Assembly: GCA_026214975.1 (NCBI GenBank)
Contig: CM047805.1
Location: 9,696,463 to 9,760,462 of the forward strand
Source of the DNA: Gentiana macrophylla
Taxonomy: Eukaryota; Streptophyta; Magnoliopsida; Gentianales; Gentianaceae
Direction of reading: 5' to 3'
DNA: 64,000 nucleotides
Below the pieces are notes generated by a model. The model saw only the letters and a program-made list of their open reading frames with translations, searched no databases and had not been told where the DNA came from. Below are positions 47,158 to 59,772 of this stretch, in pieces; position 1 is the first letter of the stretch; each line of letters begins with the position of its first letter. The position numbers and the translations under genes were made by a program.

Positions 47158-47479
47158 GCTAATCCGCAGGACGGACTCAGCTAAAATTCATGAGTCAACA
47201 GGACTGGCAACTGGGCTCTGCAGGACTCAACAAAATTTGCAAATCTGAAGGTCAAACAACCCAAGGTCCACAGGAAACCCCTATAAAGCTGTTAAAGTGA
47301 AAGGCAAGGGTGCATATCAACCAGCAGATTCAAATGGCAGGACCATTCCTCAAAACAGGCAGACAAACAATCCCCGCAAGCTTTACATCTAAAACAGGTT
47401 CCAGAATTCAATAAATTATTTTACTAGTATTATTTCAATATTATACTTCTATTCTCTATTGTGTATAATATGTAACGGC

Positions 47480-48170
47480 TTTAAGATAAAAGCTTTAAGT
47501 CTACAAGACAGACAACTGAGTTCTGCAGGACGGACTTCGCAAAATTCACGAGTCTGCAGGTCAGACTCACTATCCGACCTTTGCAAGTCGGACTCAAATT
47601 AAAAATCATACAAAAATCTAAGTATGCCATCCAACTTTTGTTAGTTAATGCATGGCTACTGGGGGGCAAGAAACCCCACCAAGAACCCAAAAAAAATAAT
47701 AAAAAAATTTACTGTCTTCTACCAGACTCAAAAAATTAAGTCTGCAGACCAGACTCAAAAAATAAAGTCTGCCCTCAGACTCAAAAAATTAAGTGTCCAC
47801 GACTCCAAAATTTAAGTCGGCAGGTCAGACTTAAAAAATAAAATCTGCCATTGAACTCAAAAATTAAGTCTACCGGACAGACTCCAAAAAATCAAGTCTG
47901 CAGGTCAGACTCAAAAAATAAAGTCTGCCCTCAGACTCAAAAAATTAAGTCCGTAGGACAAACTCTAAAAAATTAAGTCTGTAGGATAGACTCCTTAAGT
48001 CTGCATGTCAGACTCAATAAACAAATTCTGCAAGACAAACATCGAATTGCAGAACCCTGCAGGTAAGTTTTAGAGATAAAAAAATCTACGTACGTTACTA
48101 CGTATGCCACCCAAATTCTATAAGTTAGTACATGGCACACAGGGGGACAAGGCACCCCACTACATGTTAA
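47480..48170. repeat. Array of AGTCTG...CAGACT palindromic units
   Basis: Dozens of short units such as AAGTCTGCAGGTCAGACTC, AAAAAATTAAGTCTGC and AAGTCTGCCCTCAGACTC lie in 47710-48030. They are bounded by two copies of a higher-order segment (about 47618-47680 and 48100-48165) reading GTATGCCA.CCAA, TTAGT.., CATGGC and GGGG.CAAG..ACCCCAC. Each unit carries a 6-bp self-complementary pair. The non-coding sequence belongs to the same element as the 57-bp array. Confidence 0.8.
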
Positions 48171-48334
48171 AGTATTCTAAGTAAATGCTGAAAATACAGC
48201 TAAGACAAGAAAACTTGCAAAAATCTGCATATATTTTTTTGTACAAGTTACAATTTTTGAAGTATTTCAAGAGCAAAAATTTACAAGCCAAAGCTTAAGA
48301 CGCTCCGGAATTGGAGTTCTGCCCACCTGCATCG

Positions 48335-48407
48335 CAACTCGGCACCTCAAGACCGAGTTCGGCTCGGCACCTCAAGACCGAGTTCGGCCGGCACCTCAAG
48401 AACGAGC
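48335..48407. repeat. Short tandem repeat at the copia insertion point
   Basis: Three units of CGGCACCTCAAGACCGAGTT (about 24-26 bp). The copia LTR begins inside the third. Confidence 0.85.
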
Positions 48408-50228
48408 TCTTAGGAAATCAACTAGTCTACACAGCGGAATTTAAGAAATGATTTCCGATCCCAAGATCGACTTCGTTTAATACAATAAACACATTAAGTA
48501 GTTGACGGTGATTACCTTGAATGATCTAATAGATCGACACTTTGACCGTCAAAGGAGAGTAGTGCGCGCGAGCCGTCCCGTGTCCGGCCTCTATCGATAT
48601 CCACACGAGCACCTCGCCGGAATCCTCCTTGGATTGCTACTAGAAAAATCTGATTGCTAGACCATGATTTTTCTCTCTCTAAATCCCTCTCTAAGAAGCT
48701 CTAAGTTTTTCACAAGAATTATGAACTCTTGGAATTGTGTTGTACAAAAGAGCTAGTCAACCCCTTTCTTTTATAGGAGAAAGTGGCGCCCTATTGTCCC
48801 CAATTTGATTGGGAGAAGCTTCCTAGTAGATTGATAAGAAAGAAAAACCTTTACTAGTAAAATAAGGAAAATAACTATGATTGATTTATCTCATTTAATT
48901 TTAATATCTTATATTAAATAAATCCAAGATATTGTCAATATCTAATATTGAATATCTTTATCATATTACCATAAATATATTTTTCTAAAATCAATTAATA
49001 TCTAATATTAATATATGGTAATTTCACTAATTAAATTGCACAATCTAATATATTATACACTCAAATGTGGCGCCCCAAATACCATTAAATTGACATCCGA
49101 AATATTCTTTAATTAATCAATATACTTAATATATTGTATTGAATTTATTCATAACAAATAAATACCGTCATATTAATTTAATTACCATAACACTTTATAG
49201 TCGATATAATATTTCCTTATTTGGTTATCACTATAACCGCATTTTAATCCGGCTAGATGTTCTTATGTGTGTGACCCAATAGGCTTCCGATTATGCTGGC
49301 CGCAGTCACAAAGTGCAAATTACGAAAATGCCCTTCATACCTAACGATCACAGAATAGCGTCTAGCAACACACCGTGACCCTCAATCATCGGAAGAGTCA
49401 AAAGCAATGACTACTATATTTCATGTGAAACAGTTACCGTGTATATATAATCTTATCGCTGTAATAATATCCATACGATCGTATCTCAAGTGTCAGTACA
49501 TCAACGATCGTATCTTATAATCTGGATATCATGCTCTCTCGGAATAACTCATTTACTCCCACTTTGCAAAGATTCACGAGAGCTAGACATTCCTTATAAG
49601 AAGGCCATCTCGGACATTTACACCTAATCATAGGATACGCGATTTCCGGACGAACAAACATGTATCCTACACATGCTTCAATATCACCCCGAGCACTACC
49701 GCATGATCGCCCTGGTGGTGGAAACCTCACCATGATGCCATGAAGAATCAGGTCTCATGATAATTACACATCTGCCACATACTGCGACACTTAATGTAAT
49801 GGGCCAGTCTAACGTATGCATTCTCTAATACACGTCTACGTACAGTCCAAGTGTCTCTACACTTAATTAGATAGACGAGATCTATCCCTATCTTCAATAA
49901 GATAGAAGAAATAAAATACGTGCTAGTCTAATCATAATGTCAATGTCCCATTTGAAAGTACACAAGACTAGATATTTAAGTATTAAACTTGTTAGAATGA
50001 TTAGAAATCTCATCAACCATAATCACTTTCCTGGTTTATCTATCACAGCTTAATACTAAGGACGTTACTATATATTCAACAACATAATGATAAACAAAAC
50101 ATATATTATAACAAAAGTGCTTTTATTAATCATAATAAAGTTATTACATGAACTAAATAGACGGTAAATGACCCGACCTGGTCGGATCTGGTCCAACCCG
50201 ATTGGGTTTAGGACACCATTTCAACAAT
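48408..50228 (-). mobile_element. 3' LTR of the copia element
   Basis: Runs from TCTTAGGAAATCAACTAG (first bases changed from TGTTAGG, as seen at 56959) to CCATTTCAACA. The adjoining internal sequence on the minus strand, GGCTTTTGTCCAAGTGTGAG, is the polypurine-tract region. It has a TATA-poor AT-rich centre and is about 1.82 kb, long for copia. Confidence 0.85.
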
Positions 50229-53010
50229 CTCACACTTGGACAAAAGCCAATCACCCATATGTCTAAGCCCATGCATGTGAACATGTTTCTCATGCTTTGC
50301 CTGCGACAAATGCCTTAGTTAACGGATCAGCTATGTTATCATTCGTGTGGACTTTCTCTATCTTTGCATCTCCTCTATCAACTATCTCTCTAATCAAGTG
50401 ATAGCGCCATAACACATGTTTGGACTTCTGATGAGACCTTGGTTTCTTTGACTGAGCAATTGCCCCATTGTTATCACAGTACAGTGAGACTGGACCTTTA
50501 ATAGAGGGAACCACACCAAGTTCAGTAATGAACTTCTTCATCCAACCGCTTCCTTTGCCGCCTCCGAGACTGCTATATACTCAGCTTCCGTCGTAGAGTC
50601 TGCAGTAGTCTTCTGCTTGGAACTCTTCCAGCTCATTGTCCCGCCGTTAAGCGTGAAAAAAATCTAGATTGTGACTTTAAGTCATCCTTGTCAGTTTGAA
50701 AACTTGCATCTGTGTAACCTTATAATACATATCATTGTTCCCGAAAACCAGGAACATATATATCCTTAGTACGTCTCATGTACTTGAGAATATTCTTGAC
50801 TGCAATCCAGTGACCATCACCTGGATTTGACTAGTACCTGCTAGTCATACTCAGAGGGTACGAGACATCCGGTCTAGTGCACATGCAACATGGCATACAT
50901 GATAGACCTGACAGCCGAAGCATAGGGGATCTTACTCATATGTGTGCCTTTTCCTCCTCTGTCTTAAGACACATTCCCTTTGACAGGTAGACCCCATGTG
51001 ACATGGGCAGCAATCCTCTCTTGGACTGCTCCATGCTGAATATCTTCAGCATCTTGTCTATATAGGTGGATTGCGACAGACCAAGCAACCTCTTAGATCT
51101 ATCTCTATAGATCTTGATTCCCAGAATATAGACTTCTTCTCCCAAGTCCTTCATAGAGAAGTTCCCGGATAACCAAACTTTAACCTACTGTAACATAGGA
51201 ATATCATTCCCTATGAGCAATATCTCATCTACATAAAGCACTAAGAAAACTACGGCACTCCCACTAACATTCTTGTAAACACATGGCTCATCTTCGTTCT
51301 TGATGAAATCAAATTGTTTGATTGTCTCATCAAAGCAAAGATTCCAACTCCGAGAAGCTTGCTTCAATCCATAAATGGATCTTTACAACTTGCACACCAT
51401 CTTAGCATCATCGTTTATAAACCCTAAGGTTGTGTCTTGTACACTTCCTCGCATTGATTCCCGTTAAGAAAAGCTGTTTTCACATCCATCTGCCAATTCT
51501 CATAATCATAGTATGCTGCAATAGCAAGCAGAATTCTAATGGACTTTAGCATAGCTACTGGCGAAAAGGTTTCATCATAGTCAACTCCTTGTCTTTTCTT
51601 ATAACATTTTTCCACAAACCTTGCCTTGTAGGTAGTCACATTACCATCCATGTCAGTCTTTCTATTAAAGACCCATTTGCACCCTATATGAATTATCCTT
51701 CAGGTGGATCAACTAAGTTTCAAACCTGGTTATCTTTCATGGATTCCATTTCAGAATTCATGGCTTCCATCCATTTCTCTTTGTCATGCCTCATCAACAC
51801 TTCTTCATAAGTTTTAGGGTCCTCATCTGCCATGAGATATACGTCAGTGTACCTTTCGGGTTCAAGGCGTTCCCTAGTGGATCTTCCAGGCGTATGTGTT
51901 TCTAGAGCGTGTGCTTGCACCTCATATGCTTGTGGTGTCTGTTCTACTTCCATCAACTGACTGTCTTCAGTAAGTGGTTCTTGAATTTCTTCAAGATCAA
52001 TCTTACTCCCACTGACCCTATCCAGAATATACTCTTTCTCTAGAAAGTGGCCAGTCCTGGAGACAAACACTTTTTGCTCTCCTGGATGGTAAAATTGGTA
52101 CCCTTTAGTTTCCTTAGGATAACCCACAAACAGACATTTGTCAGATATAGGTTCCAATTTGTCGGGCATGGTCCGTTTCATGTAAACGGGACATCCCCAA
52201 GGTAACCCAACGGTCTTTTCCCTTTGAACACTTCATAGGGAGTTGACTCAACCATGTTTGATGGAACTCGGTTAAGAGTATATGATGCGTTTTCTAGAGC
52301 ATACCGCCAAAACAATTTTGGAAGAACTACATAGCTCATCATGGATCGCACCATGTCTAACAAAGTGCGATTTCTCCTCTCAGACACGCCATTCATCTGA
52401 GGCGTTCCGGGTGGAGTCCATTCAGGTAGAAATGTAGAATCCCATGCTCCTTCAAGTAATCTTGAAACTCTCAATCTAGGTATTCTCCACCTCGATCAGA
52501 TCGAAATAATTTTATTTCTTTATCTAGTTGCTTCTCCACTTCACTTCTGAATTCCTTGAACTTTTCAAAGGCTTTAGACTTATACTTCATTAAGTATACA
52601 TAACCATATCAAGAATGGTCATCAGTGAAGGAGATAAAATAAGAGTATCCTCCTTTGGCTTGAATTGATATTAGGCCGCATACGCAATTCATTGGATCTT
52701 ATCCCTTTGCCACAAAATGGTGACTTTGTCATTTTGCCAAGTAAACAAGCTTCGCATGTATCAAATGATTCATAATCGAATTGATCCAACATTCCATCTT
52801 TATGGAGTTCGGAAATGTGATTCTTATTTATATGGCGAAGTCTACAATGCCACAAGTAGGATTCATTCAAGCCACTTGTCTTATCTTTCTTATTATTTAT
52901 ATTAAGTACATCAACATTCATATCTAATACATAGAGACCATTGTCAAGTTTTCCACATTAAATATTCCATCACGTGAAAAAGAACAACATTTATTCTTAA
53001 ACGTAAAAGA
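50229..53010 (-). pseudogene. Copia pol: GAG-pre-integrase, integrase, RT, RNase H
   Basis: In 5'-3' order on the minus strand: zinc-finger-like pre-integrase (LWHCRLRHINKNHISELH, CEACLLGKM, 52622-52921); integrase with EWTPPGTPQMNGVSERRNRT (52178-52474); post-integrase DKCLFVGYPKETKGYQFYHP (51720-52181); RT with KARFVEKCY, WQMDVKTAFLNGN (51424-51651) and LVLYVDEILLIGN (51185-51367). The catalytic motif therefore reads YVDE instead of YVDD. RNase H with LYCDNNGAIAQSKKP lies at 50290-50541. Frames break at least six times. Confidence 0.9.
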
Positions 53011-53024
53011 AAAACCTTCAACAT

Positions 53025-54163
53025 GGCAGAAATACGAGCTATGCTTTCTGGTGTATTCAACTTAATCTTCAGAATGTGACCCTGGAAACTGACTCTCTGA
53101 TGTTGGTCAATATGATCACTGGAAGTGCTCAAGTACCCTGGAAATATGATGTGGAAGTTGCACAAATCAAGCTTCTCATGGAAACTTATCATTACCAGAT
53201 TCAACACATTTTTAGAGAAGCAAACTCTCCTGCAGATTGCTTGGCAAAGAAGGCCAGTACTACACAAAGTTCCCATATTTGTGCAGGCTATCAGCTAGAA
53301 GGGGAAATTGGCTTACTTATCAAAAAGGACATGCTCCAGCTCCCTATCATCAGAACAAGAGCACTATGATAAATCATGGCACTTCACCTCTGGACGCACC
53401 CTTCATTCCCTTGATGGGTGCAAACAGTGGCTTCTATCTTTGCATTATTTTTAAATTGGTGGACCACTCTCTTGGTTGTTCTCTTTCACTTTTGGATACA
53501 TATTATTTTTTGTAGGAATGAACACCATCACACACTTTTGTAGGCTCTTCTACTATGGCATACACATTTGGGACGCACCTTTCATCAACATGAAGGGTGC
53601 AAACAGGTTGTACCTCTCTTTATTTTCTTCCTGGTTGTGCACCCTGTTCTGTTTGCTGCATCATCCCAACCAGCTATGCAGGTGTATCTCCAAGCACAGA
53701 ATACTATCAGATGGGCATGGATCATAGCCTGGTCTTGCTACATAGCTTTTGATGGACTACAAGATACAAACTCAAGTTTTGTCGCAGCTGCTCAAGACAT
53801 TCGTCCCTGTGGATCTGTTGACTGAATAAAGTGGGTGCTGCTGGACTATATTTCTGGGGACAGGCTGCCTGAAGATTACTCGTTCTTATATCCCTAAGGG
53901 CATATTGCATTTAGTTTGCAACTGGGTTTAGAACCTTTTACATACTTTTTACTTTAGTTTTATTCCCAATACATGGGAGATCACACTCTTTCCTTAGCAC
54001 CCGGCTTTTCCCACACGGGTTTTCCAGACTAAGGTTTTAAGGAGGTGATAAACATGTATTGATGACGTCATTTTTTTGGAGGTAAGGTCAGGGGTTGGCC
54101 TATGTAAAACTTCAGCTTTCCTTTAATAAAATTCTGAGTTCTACAACAAAAAAAAAAAAAAAA
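53025..54163 (+). mobile_element. 5'-truncated L1-type LINE inserted in the copia element
   Basis: Flanked by a 14-bp direct repeat AAAACCTTCAACAT (53011-53024 and 54164-54177) and ending in a poly(A) of about 19. It opens inside an RNase H domain: AEIRAMLSG, a frameshift, then LETDSLMLVNMITGSAQVPW and IFREANSPADCLAKKA (53076-53369). The 3' UTR carries two related blocks, GGACGCACCCTTCAT...GGGTGCAAACAG (53393) and its counterpart at 53571. An AATAAAATTCTG signal precedes the tail. Confidence 0.92.
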
Positions 54164-54177
54164 AAAACCTTCAACAT

Positions 54178-55269
54178 CCAATGCAGAAATAGAAATAATG
54201 CTCTTCGTAAAAGGCGAGAACAAAACAATGATTATTTAATTAAAAATCATGTCCCATTTGGGCAATGAAAGAAAATAAACTCCTATCTGCTAGTAGGCAA
54301 ACAACACTTGCTTCATTTCCAACGCGCAGTCCACTTCTCCTTTCCTCGGATCTCTAGTCCTTTCTAGTCTCTCGCATATCCGTACAAATATGAGAACCAC
54401 ATCCAGATTATCTAATACCAAGTGGTTAGACCTAGAAAGCAATATTGATCCCAATCATAAACATACCAAGTCGAAGCATCATTATGATTGTTCTTCTTTG
54501 GTGCTCAAGAAACCCATGCGTTTCTCCTCCAATGACCGATCGCCACAATGGAAGCAAGAATCCTTGGATTTGTCTTTGGCTATCTTAGGCTTTGGCTTGG
54601 TATCCTCCTTCGCCTTCTTGGTCTTCTTTGGGCCTTTTTTCTTGCCCTTGGAAGAAGTCATGAGCAACACTTGCTTACCTTGCCAATAGTGCATTATTGA
54701 TTTTGAGCATGTTCAATAACACGCAATGGAGCAATCAATCTTGTTCATGTGATAGTTCATCACAAACTGCGAGTAAGAGTCTGTTAGAGATTGCAGAATC
54801 AAGTCAATACTCAACTCACGCACCATCTTATGGCCTAGCTTCTTAAGCCTCTCTATATAACCGACCATCTTTAGCAAATGTGACCCAACTGGAGTATCCA
54901 GATCCATCTTGCAACCAAACAGCACCTTCGAGACCTCATACCTCTCAGTGCGAGACTGAGAAGCATAGAGCTCCTTCAAGTGAACCATAATGGTGTGAGC
55001 ATCCATGGACTCATGCTATTTCTAAAATTCCGGTGTCATAGAAGCAAACATGATGCATGTAGCCTCTGTACTGTCAGAACAGTGTTTTGCATGCTTCTTA
55101 ACCGACTCCTCATTCGAAGCATCTTCGGATCCTTAGTTAGGGGTGTTTCCAAGCCATAGCCAATGCCTTCATGTCTCAAAACGATTTTGAGGTTTCTTTC
55201 CCAGTCGAGAAAGTTTGATTCGTCAAATTTGTTATCAATGATAAAACGAAGATTCAATTTGTTCGACAT
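54178..55269 (-). pseudogene. Copia gag (nucleocapsid precursor)
   Basis: The minus-strand ATG at 55267-55269 starts MSNKLNLRFIIDNKFDESNF and LDWERNLKIVLRHE, the copia gag N-terminus. MDAHTIMVHLKELYASQSRT and LILQSLTDSYSQFVMNYHMN (54713-55006) follow. A basic Lys-rich stretch and a half zinc knuckle (DSCFHCGD, with the distal H and C lost) lie at 54482-54694. Interrupted by frameshifts. In intact elements it forms the particle shell. Confidence 0.85.
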
Positions 55270-56945
55270 TTCTACAACAATAAAGTAAAGATAATATAAG
55301 TAAAATTTCATGCATACAAAACCATAAAATTGCACTTTAAAATTTTAATTAGGTTTTACTCCCACTATCCAACTATTCCCAATTGGCTTTCAAGAATTTA
55401 AATAATTCCTTAGTGGCTAGAACCCAATCTAGTTGCCTCAATTCCCGACGGTGGTCGATCAGTTTTGGCAATTTCGAAAGGTAGGTACTCCTACCAGTCG
55501 CATCATATGCGACTTCCAGTGGTTGACTAGTCAACTCTTGACAGATCGCATCTCTATATGGTAGTCAACTCCTTGTCCCTAAAGTCGACGTGCCCGACGG
55601 TGGCCAATCACCGAAAGACTTTAGTCGAGTCAGAATCCAACATTCGTGAGATCTCATACGATCATATCCCAATAAAGACGATATACCCGACGTAGGTCAA
55701 CTCCCGACGGTGGTCGATCAGTTGGATCCGAATAAGGGATCTTCACCATCGTTATAATATTGGGAGACAAAATTACCTCGATTTTTGGCATGTGAATAAT
55801 TTTTAAATTAATTCGTTTAATTATGGTCTTATCTAAACGTGCATATTTCTACGTTATCAATATATAGTAAAGCATACACCATTCCATGCAAAAAATAACC
55901 TAAGTGCGGTTTCAACACAAACTGACAAAATCGCGGGTCACAATCTAAGGGTAACTGCAACCGCCAATAGGATCTTTAATGCGCAATCTCCAATGGAATC
56001 TTTCTTTCTCTTAAGCCTCCATCTTCTGCTCCATTCTTGTTACATAATAATCTATCTAATAAATTTAATACACCCGCCGCACGCGGGGGGAGATAACGGG
56101 AATGAGATAAATACAGAAATTAAACTAGGTTACGTTCTTCATAACGACCTAGGACAATTTCGAAAAAACCAACATAAAGAAAACCACACATCTATCCTAT
56201 TGGTCGAGTCAATGATCAATCGGGGTCCATATAATCATATTATATCTACAACATCTAATCAATACAATAATATCATATGAAAAACACAAATTTAAAATTT
56301 AACTACTTGCGTCTTATTTTATCTAATCAAATAATCAATTAACGTTTAAGTAATTAAATGATTTCAATCGAAATAAAATTAACTATTAATTTTAAACGAT
56401 TTCAATTTCAATTTTAATTAATTAGAACTATTCAAAATTAAATCAAAATTAAAATTAAGTCCTTTTAGTTTCATTCCTTTTGATTCTTAATCAAAAGAGA
56501 TGTCTATGGTTTCCGAAACCAAAAGGCATCTCCCTTGGCTATTTCCAAAATCAAAATTTTAAAAGGGCCTAGGCTTAGGCCTGTACCAAACAAAGTTTGG
56601 AAATGACCAATATTATTCAATGCCATTTGGCATCACAATGGCCCAAACTATTTGAACCATTAGTTAGCCACATGACACAACTAAACGAAGGAGATATCAA
56701 TGCATAATAAATATTACAAAACAAAAAACGAAATCGATCTCCCCCACGATAGAACCGGCCGACGCCGGCAGCCCTAGGGGCGCCGACGCCGCCGGCGGTG
56801 TTGCGGTGGAGGGGGCCGCCGCTTCGGCCGAGCCCCCTCAAATCGATTTTTTTTTGTTTTCTTTCGTTTCGCGAATCTAGATCTTGCATCTATCAATTAA
56901 TTACCACGCAATTTAATTGGTGCTTATTGCTTAAGTTCGAAGCTC
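55270..56945 (-). other. Long copia leader (about 1.68 kb) without ORF
   Basis: Lies between the primer-binding site and the gag ATG. Contains four CCCGACGGTGG-type units (55444, 55593, 55686 and 55703). A very GC-rich patch at 56750-56840 (CCGACGCCGGCAG, GCGCCGACGCCGCCGGCGG) stands out in AT-rich DNA. Confidence 0.6.
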
Positions 56946-56957
56946 GCTCTGATACCA
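56946..56957 (-). promoter_or_regulatory. Copia primer-binding site
   Basis: The minus strand TGGTATCAGAGC is complementary to the 3' end of plant initiator Met-tRNA and lies one base inside the LTR. Confidence 0.9.
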
Positions 56958-56958
56958 C

Positions 56959-57238
56959 TGTTAGGAAATCAACTAGTCTACGCAGCGGAATTTAAAAAAT
57001 TGATTTCCGATCCCAATATCGACTTCGTTTAATACAATAAACACACTAAGTAGTGGATGGTGATTACCTTGCTTGATCTAATAGATCGCTTTTTTGATCG
57101 CCAACGGAGAGTAGTAGGCGCTGTGGCCGTCCACGTGTCCGGCCTCTATCGATATCCACACGAGCACCTCGCCGGAATCCTCCTTAGATTGCTACTGAAA
57201 AATCTGGTTGCTAGACCGGCCTTTCTCTCTCTATAAAC
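56959..57238 (-). mobile_element. 5' LTR of the copia element, truncated
   Basis: TGTTAGGAAATCAACTAG at 56959 is collinear with 48410 onward through CACACGAGCACCTCGCCGG and TTTCTCTCTCT. Similarity stops at about 57238, so roughly 1.5 kb of the LTR is missing. Confidence 0.85.
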
Positions 57239-57422
57239 CCCTTTCTTTTTTATATCTTTAGCTTATTTTTATCATGTGTCAAACTTTTATTGAAGGAAGC
57301 TTGTTGCATGTGTATTAGATATTGGTTGTTGGACATATAACTTTTGTACTAAAAATGTTAAAAACAAAACAATGCATAGATCATTCTTTTATATATAAGG
57401 GTTCACTTTACGTTTTGAATCT

Positions 57423-57932
57423 TGTTGTAACGGATTGCGAAGAAAAATTCAGAATAACAAATCAAATAACGTAAAAGTAATAAACAAGAACATAAACAAG
57501 AAAAACACAATGTTTTAACGTGGTTTTCGGCATTGCGCCGAATACTCCACGGATAGAAAATGAGATATTTTACTATACACTAAATTACAAGAAGATACTT
57601 GCTTTATTACAATAAATGCTAGATATTTATAGCCCTGGAAACCTAATCCTAGCCGACATAATGGGCCAATGTCAAAGTTTCCATAAATACCATAGATGTG
57701 ATATCAACTCAGCTGAATCTTCAGATGTAACCAAACTCAGATGCAGAGCTGACACAGATATGTTCAATAGACTCAACTGACCACCCGACTGATTATGGAA
57801 CTCATCTGAACACCACTTCAGCTGACCTTCCAGACTTTAACACTTCAGCTCAGCTGACCATCACTCAATTGAACTTCCCAGATTTTAGTTTTGCCAGATT
57901 CAGACGTAGAGATTAAGTCACTTTGACTAACA
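57423..57932 (-). mobile_element. Solo copia LTR, family of 11279
   Basis: TGTTGTAACGG to TTTGACTAACA, 510 bp, TG...CA. Flanks AATCT and ATTCT differ at one of five bases. Orientation is inferred from the related LTR at 11279. Multiple CAGCTGA words occur. Confidence 0.72.
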
Positions 57933-58159
57933 ATTCTATTTGGTTGTCAAGCTAAGGCGATATGTGAAAGTAGATAAGGCGGATATGTATGTATAAAAAA
58001 GGGTCCAAGGACCCCTGAAACGAATGAAAAAAACAATGAATATTACATTGAAAAATAAGTTATACATCAATTTAGAAACAAATTACGTATGGAGAAAAAA
58101 AATTAGAAACTAATACTAAATGTTTTTTTGGATTCAACACGTAAAACTTGAGTAGGAGA

Positions 58160-58440
58160 GCTGATGTTCTAAACAAGGTGCTTGGTATTGTCAGAGCAAT
58201 TCTTCTGATTTTAGTATTAAAAATCAATGATTCCATGACAGAACCAAATTTAGCCTTGTATTTACGGCAATCAGAGGTTTAATTTGGCTCGAAACTCTGA
58301 CGGGATTATTCTAAGGACTTCTTCGGTGAAACATTCTGGCAAATTTGACGTTTTGACTGGAGAAACTTTGGCTATATATCAAGCTATATCATCTTTTTTT
58401 TTTGAATTAAAGCTAATATCATGTTTTTGGGTTCTTTAAC
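58160..58440 (+). pseudogene. LINE RNase H scrap
   Basis: The plus strand reads NLARNSDGIILRTSSVKHSG and GETLAIYQAI, the plant L1 RNase H signature (RNSDG...GETLA.....A). Only about 50 residues survive. Confidence 0.6.
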
Positions 58441-59772
58441 GTAAATTTTAACGGCGGCCCTCTTAATATTTATGAAAAGTGTTATCTAGTAATGCAGTGG
58501 ATTACACTCCCTACCAGAGTTCTGTAATGTTTTTTTTTTTTTTTTTTCCTTTGTCAAAAGAGCCGACAACATGTGGGCTCATTTCTCGGCAAAAGAATAC
58601 CTAACTTTTGTGGGTCTAAAGCTTTGGGGCTAGCTCTATGCAGCAATCTCGTGTAATTTAGGCAACTACTTTGATTTGGCGCAGTAAAATTCTTTCCCTT
58701 CTTAAAAAAGAAAAAAGAAAAAAGAAAAAAGAAAAAGAAACAAGTGCATGCTAGAGAAAAGATAATAAGGGGTCTAAGACATCGCAAAGAACATGTCCAT
58801 TCTGTACCCCAATAATAAAAGCCGAGCCTGGATGTGTCCTAATTTCAACACTTATAATAATAATAACTAGTGATAGTGTGTGCACAATGCGCACAGCGGA
58901 CGCCTTCTAAGTATGATGTATTTAAGTTGAACCAAAGTAACATGTCGTGTAGATTAAAAACCTCATAGAGGTCAGTCGTTCTTTTTGCTTTCTCTTGTTA
59001 CTTAGGTGCAAGCAGCACATTACGAACCTGTACAGACATTAGATATAGTGAAAGCGTCTATAGAGTAATTGTCGGTTGTAGGCCCATCATCATCACTATA
59101 ATTCACTAGGAGTAAAACCAACAATCCAACAACAAAGGAAAACAGAAATAACTTGATCCTGGAAAGTAAGGAAAAAAACATTGCTTAAAAGCTAGCATCA
59201 CAATTCACAACAGGTGCTGCAATGATCAATTTAGCCGGGGACAATAAAATAAAGTTTCGAGATAACACAACTACCTACAGTACTGACCCAAATTTGAAGA
59301 GCCTACTGAAGACAAGGACATCGAGGCCACACTGCTGGAGAATCTTGTCCAGGGTAACATTAATAGCACGACGTAACCCTCTAAAGGAAGGAAGAAGGCG
59401 TTCAAACGAGAAACGGCCGTGGGTGTAATGAATAGGGTGGTGGAGATAGAGCCGGCTATTAGTTCCAAGACTTGTTTACACTACAACTTTTTCATTAAAT
59501 AAGTCTTGGAACTAATAATTTGTATTCTTCTTATATGGCAGCTTCTCCATTTCCTCTTTGTTTTACAATGTACCGTATTATTGTTCAATATCCTCAGAAA
59601 TTATGAACACGGGATAGATTCTTCTAAGACACCGACAAGATCTCTTGCATTTGTGACTTTTTTGTTAACCAACAATAACTGAAAACAAATTCATCCATTA
59701 GAACCCAAATAAATGAAAATGATCAGCACTTCCATGGAAGTAATGTATTATATGTTGGGAAAAGAATGCTAC
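58441..59772. other. Mostly featureless; one open minus-strand stretch
   Basis: The minus strand at about 59275-59385 reads FRGLRRAINVTLDKILQQCG in an open frame without recognisable family. It lies about 400 bp beyond the surviving CPN60 exons, but I could not match it to that protein. Confidence 0.25.

Larger units (their letters stand above)
48408..57238 (-). mobile_element. Ty1/copia retrotransposon, minus strand, right LTR truncated
   Basis: From right to left: truncated 5' LTR (56959-57238), primer-binding site, long leader, gag, a LINE insertion, integrase, RT, RNase H, polypurine tract and a 1.82-kb 3' LTR (48408-50228). Gene order is protease-integrase-RT-RNase H, as in copia. A further LTR of the same family lies at 12233. 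Multiple frameshifts make it non-autonomous. Because the right LTR is cut, no target-site duplication can be checked. Confidence 0.9.

Noticed and set aside
48408..57238. Endogenous pararetrovirus
   Set aside because: Domain order integrase-RT-RNase H, LTRs and the Met-tRNA primer site identify Ty1/copia; no movement-protein or coat motifs were seen.
59222..59468. Additional CPN60 exon
   Set aside because: The open frame FRGLRRAINVTLDKILQQCG could not be matched to the chaperonin sequence, so it is left unassigned.
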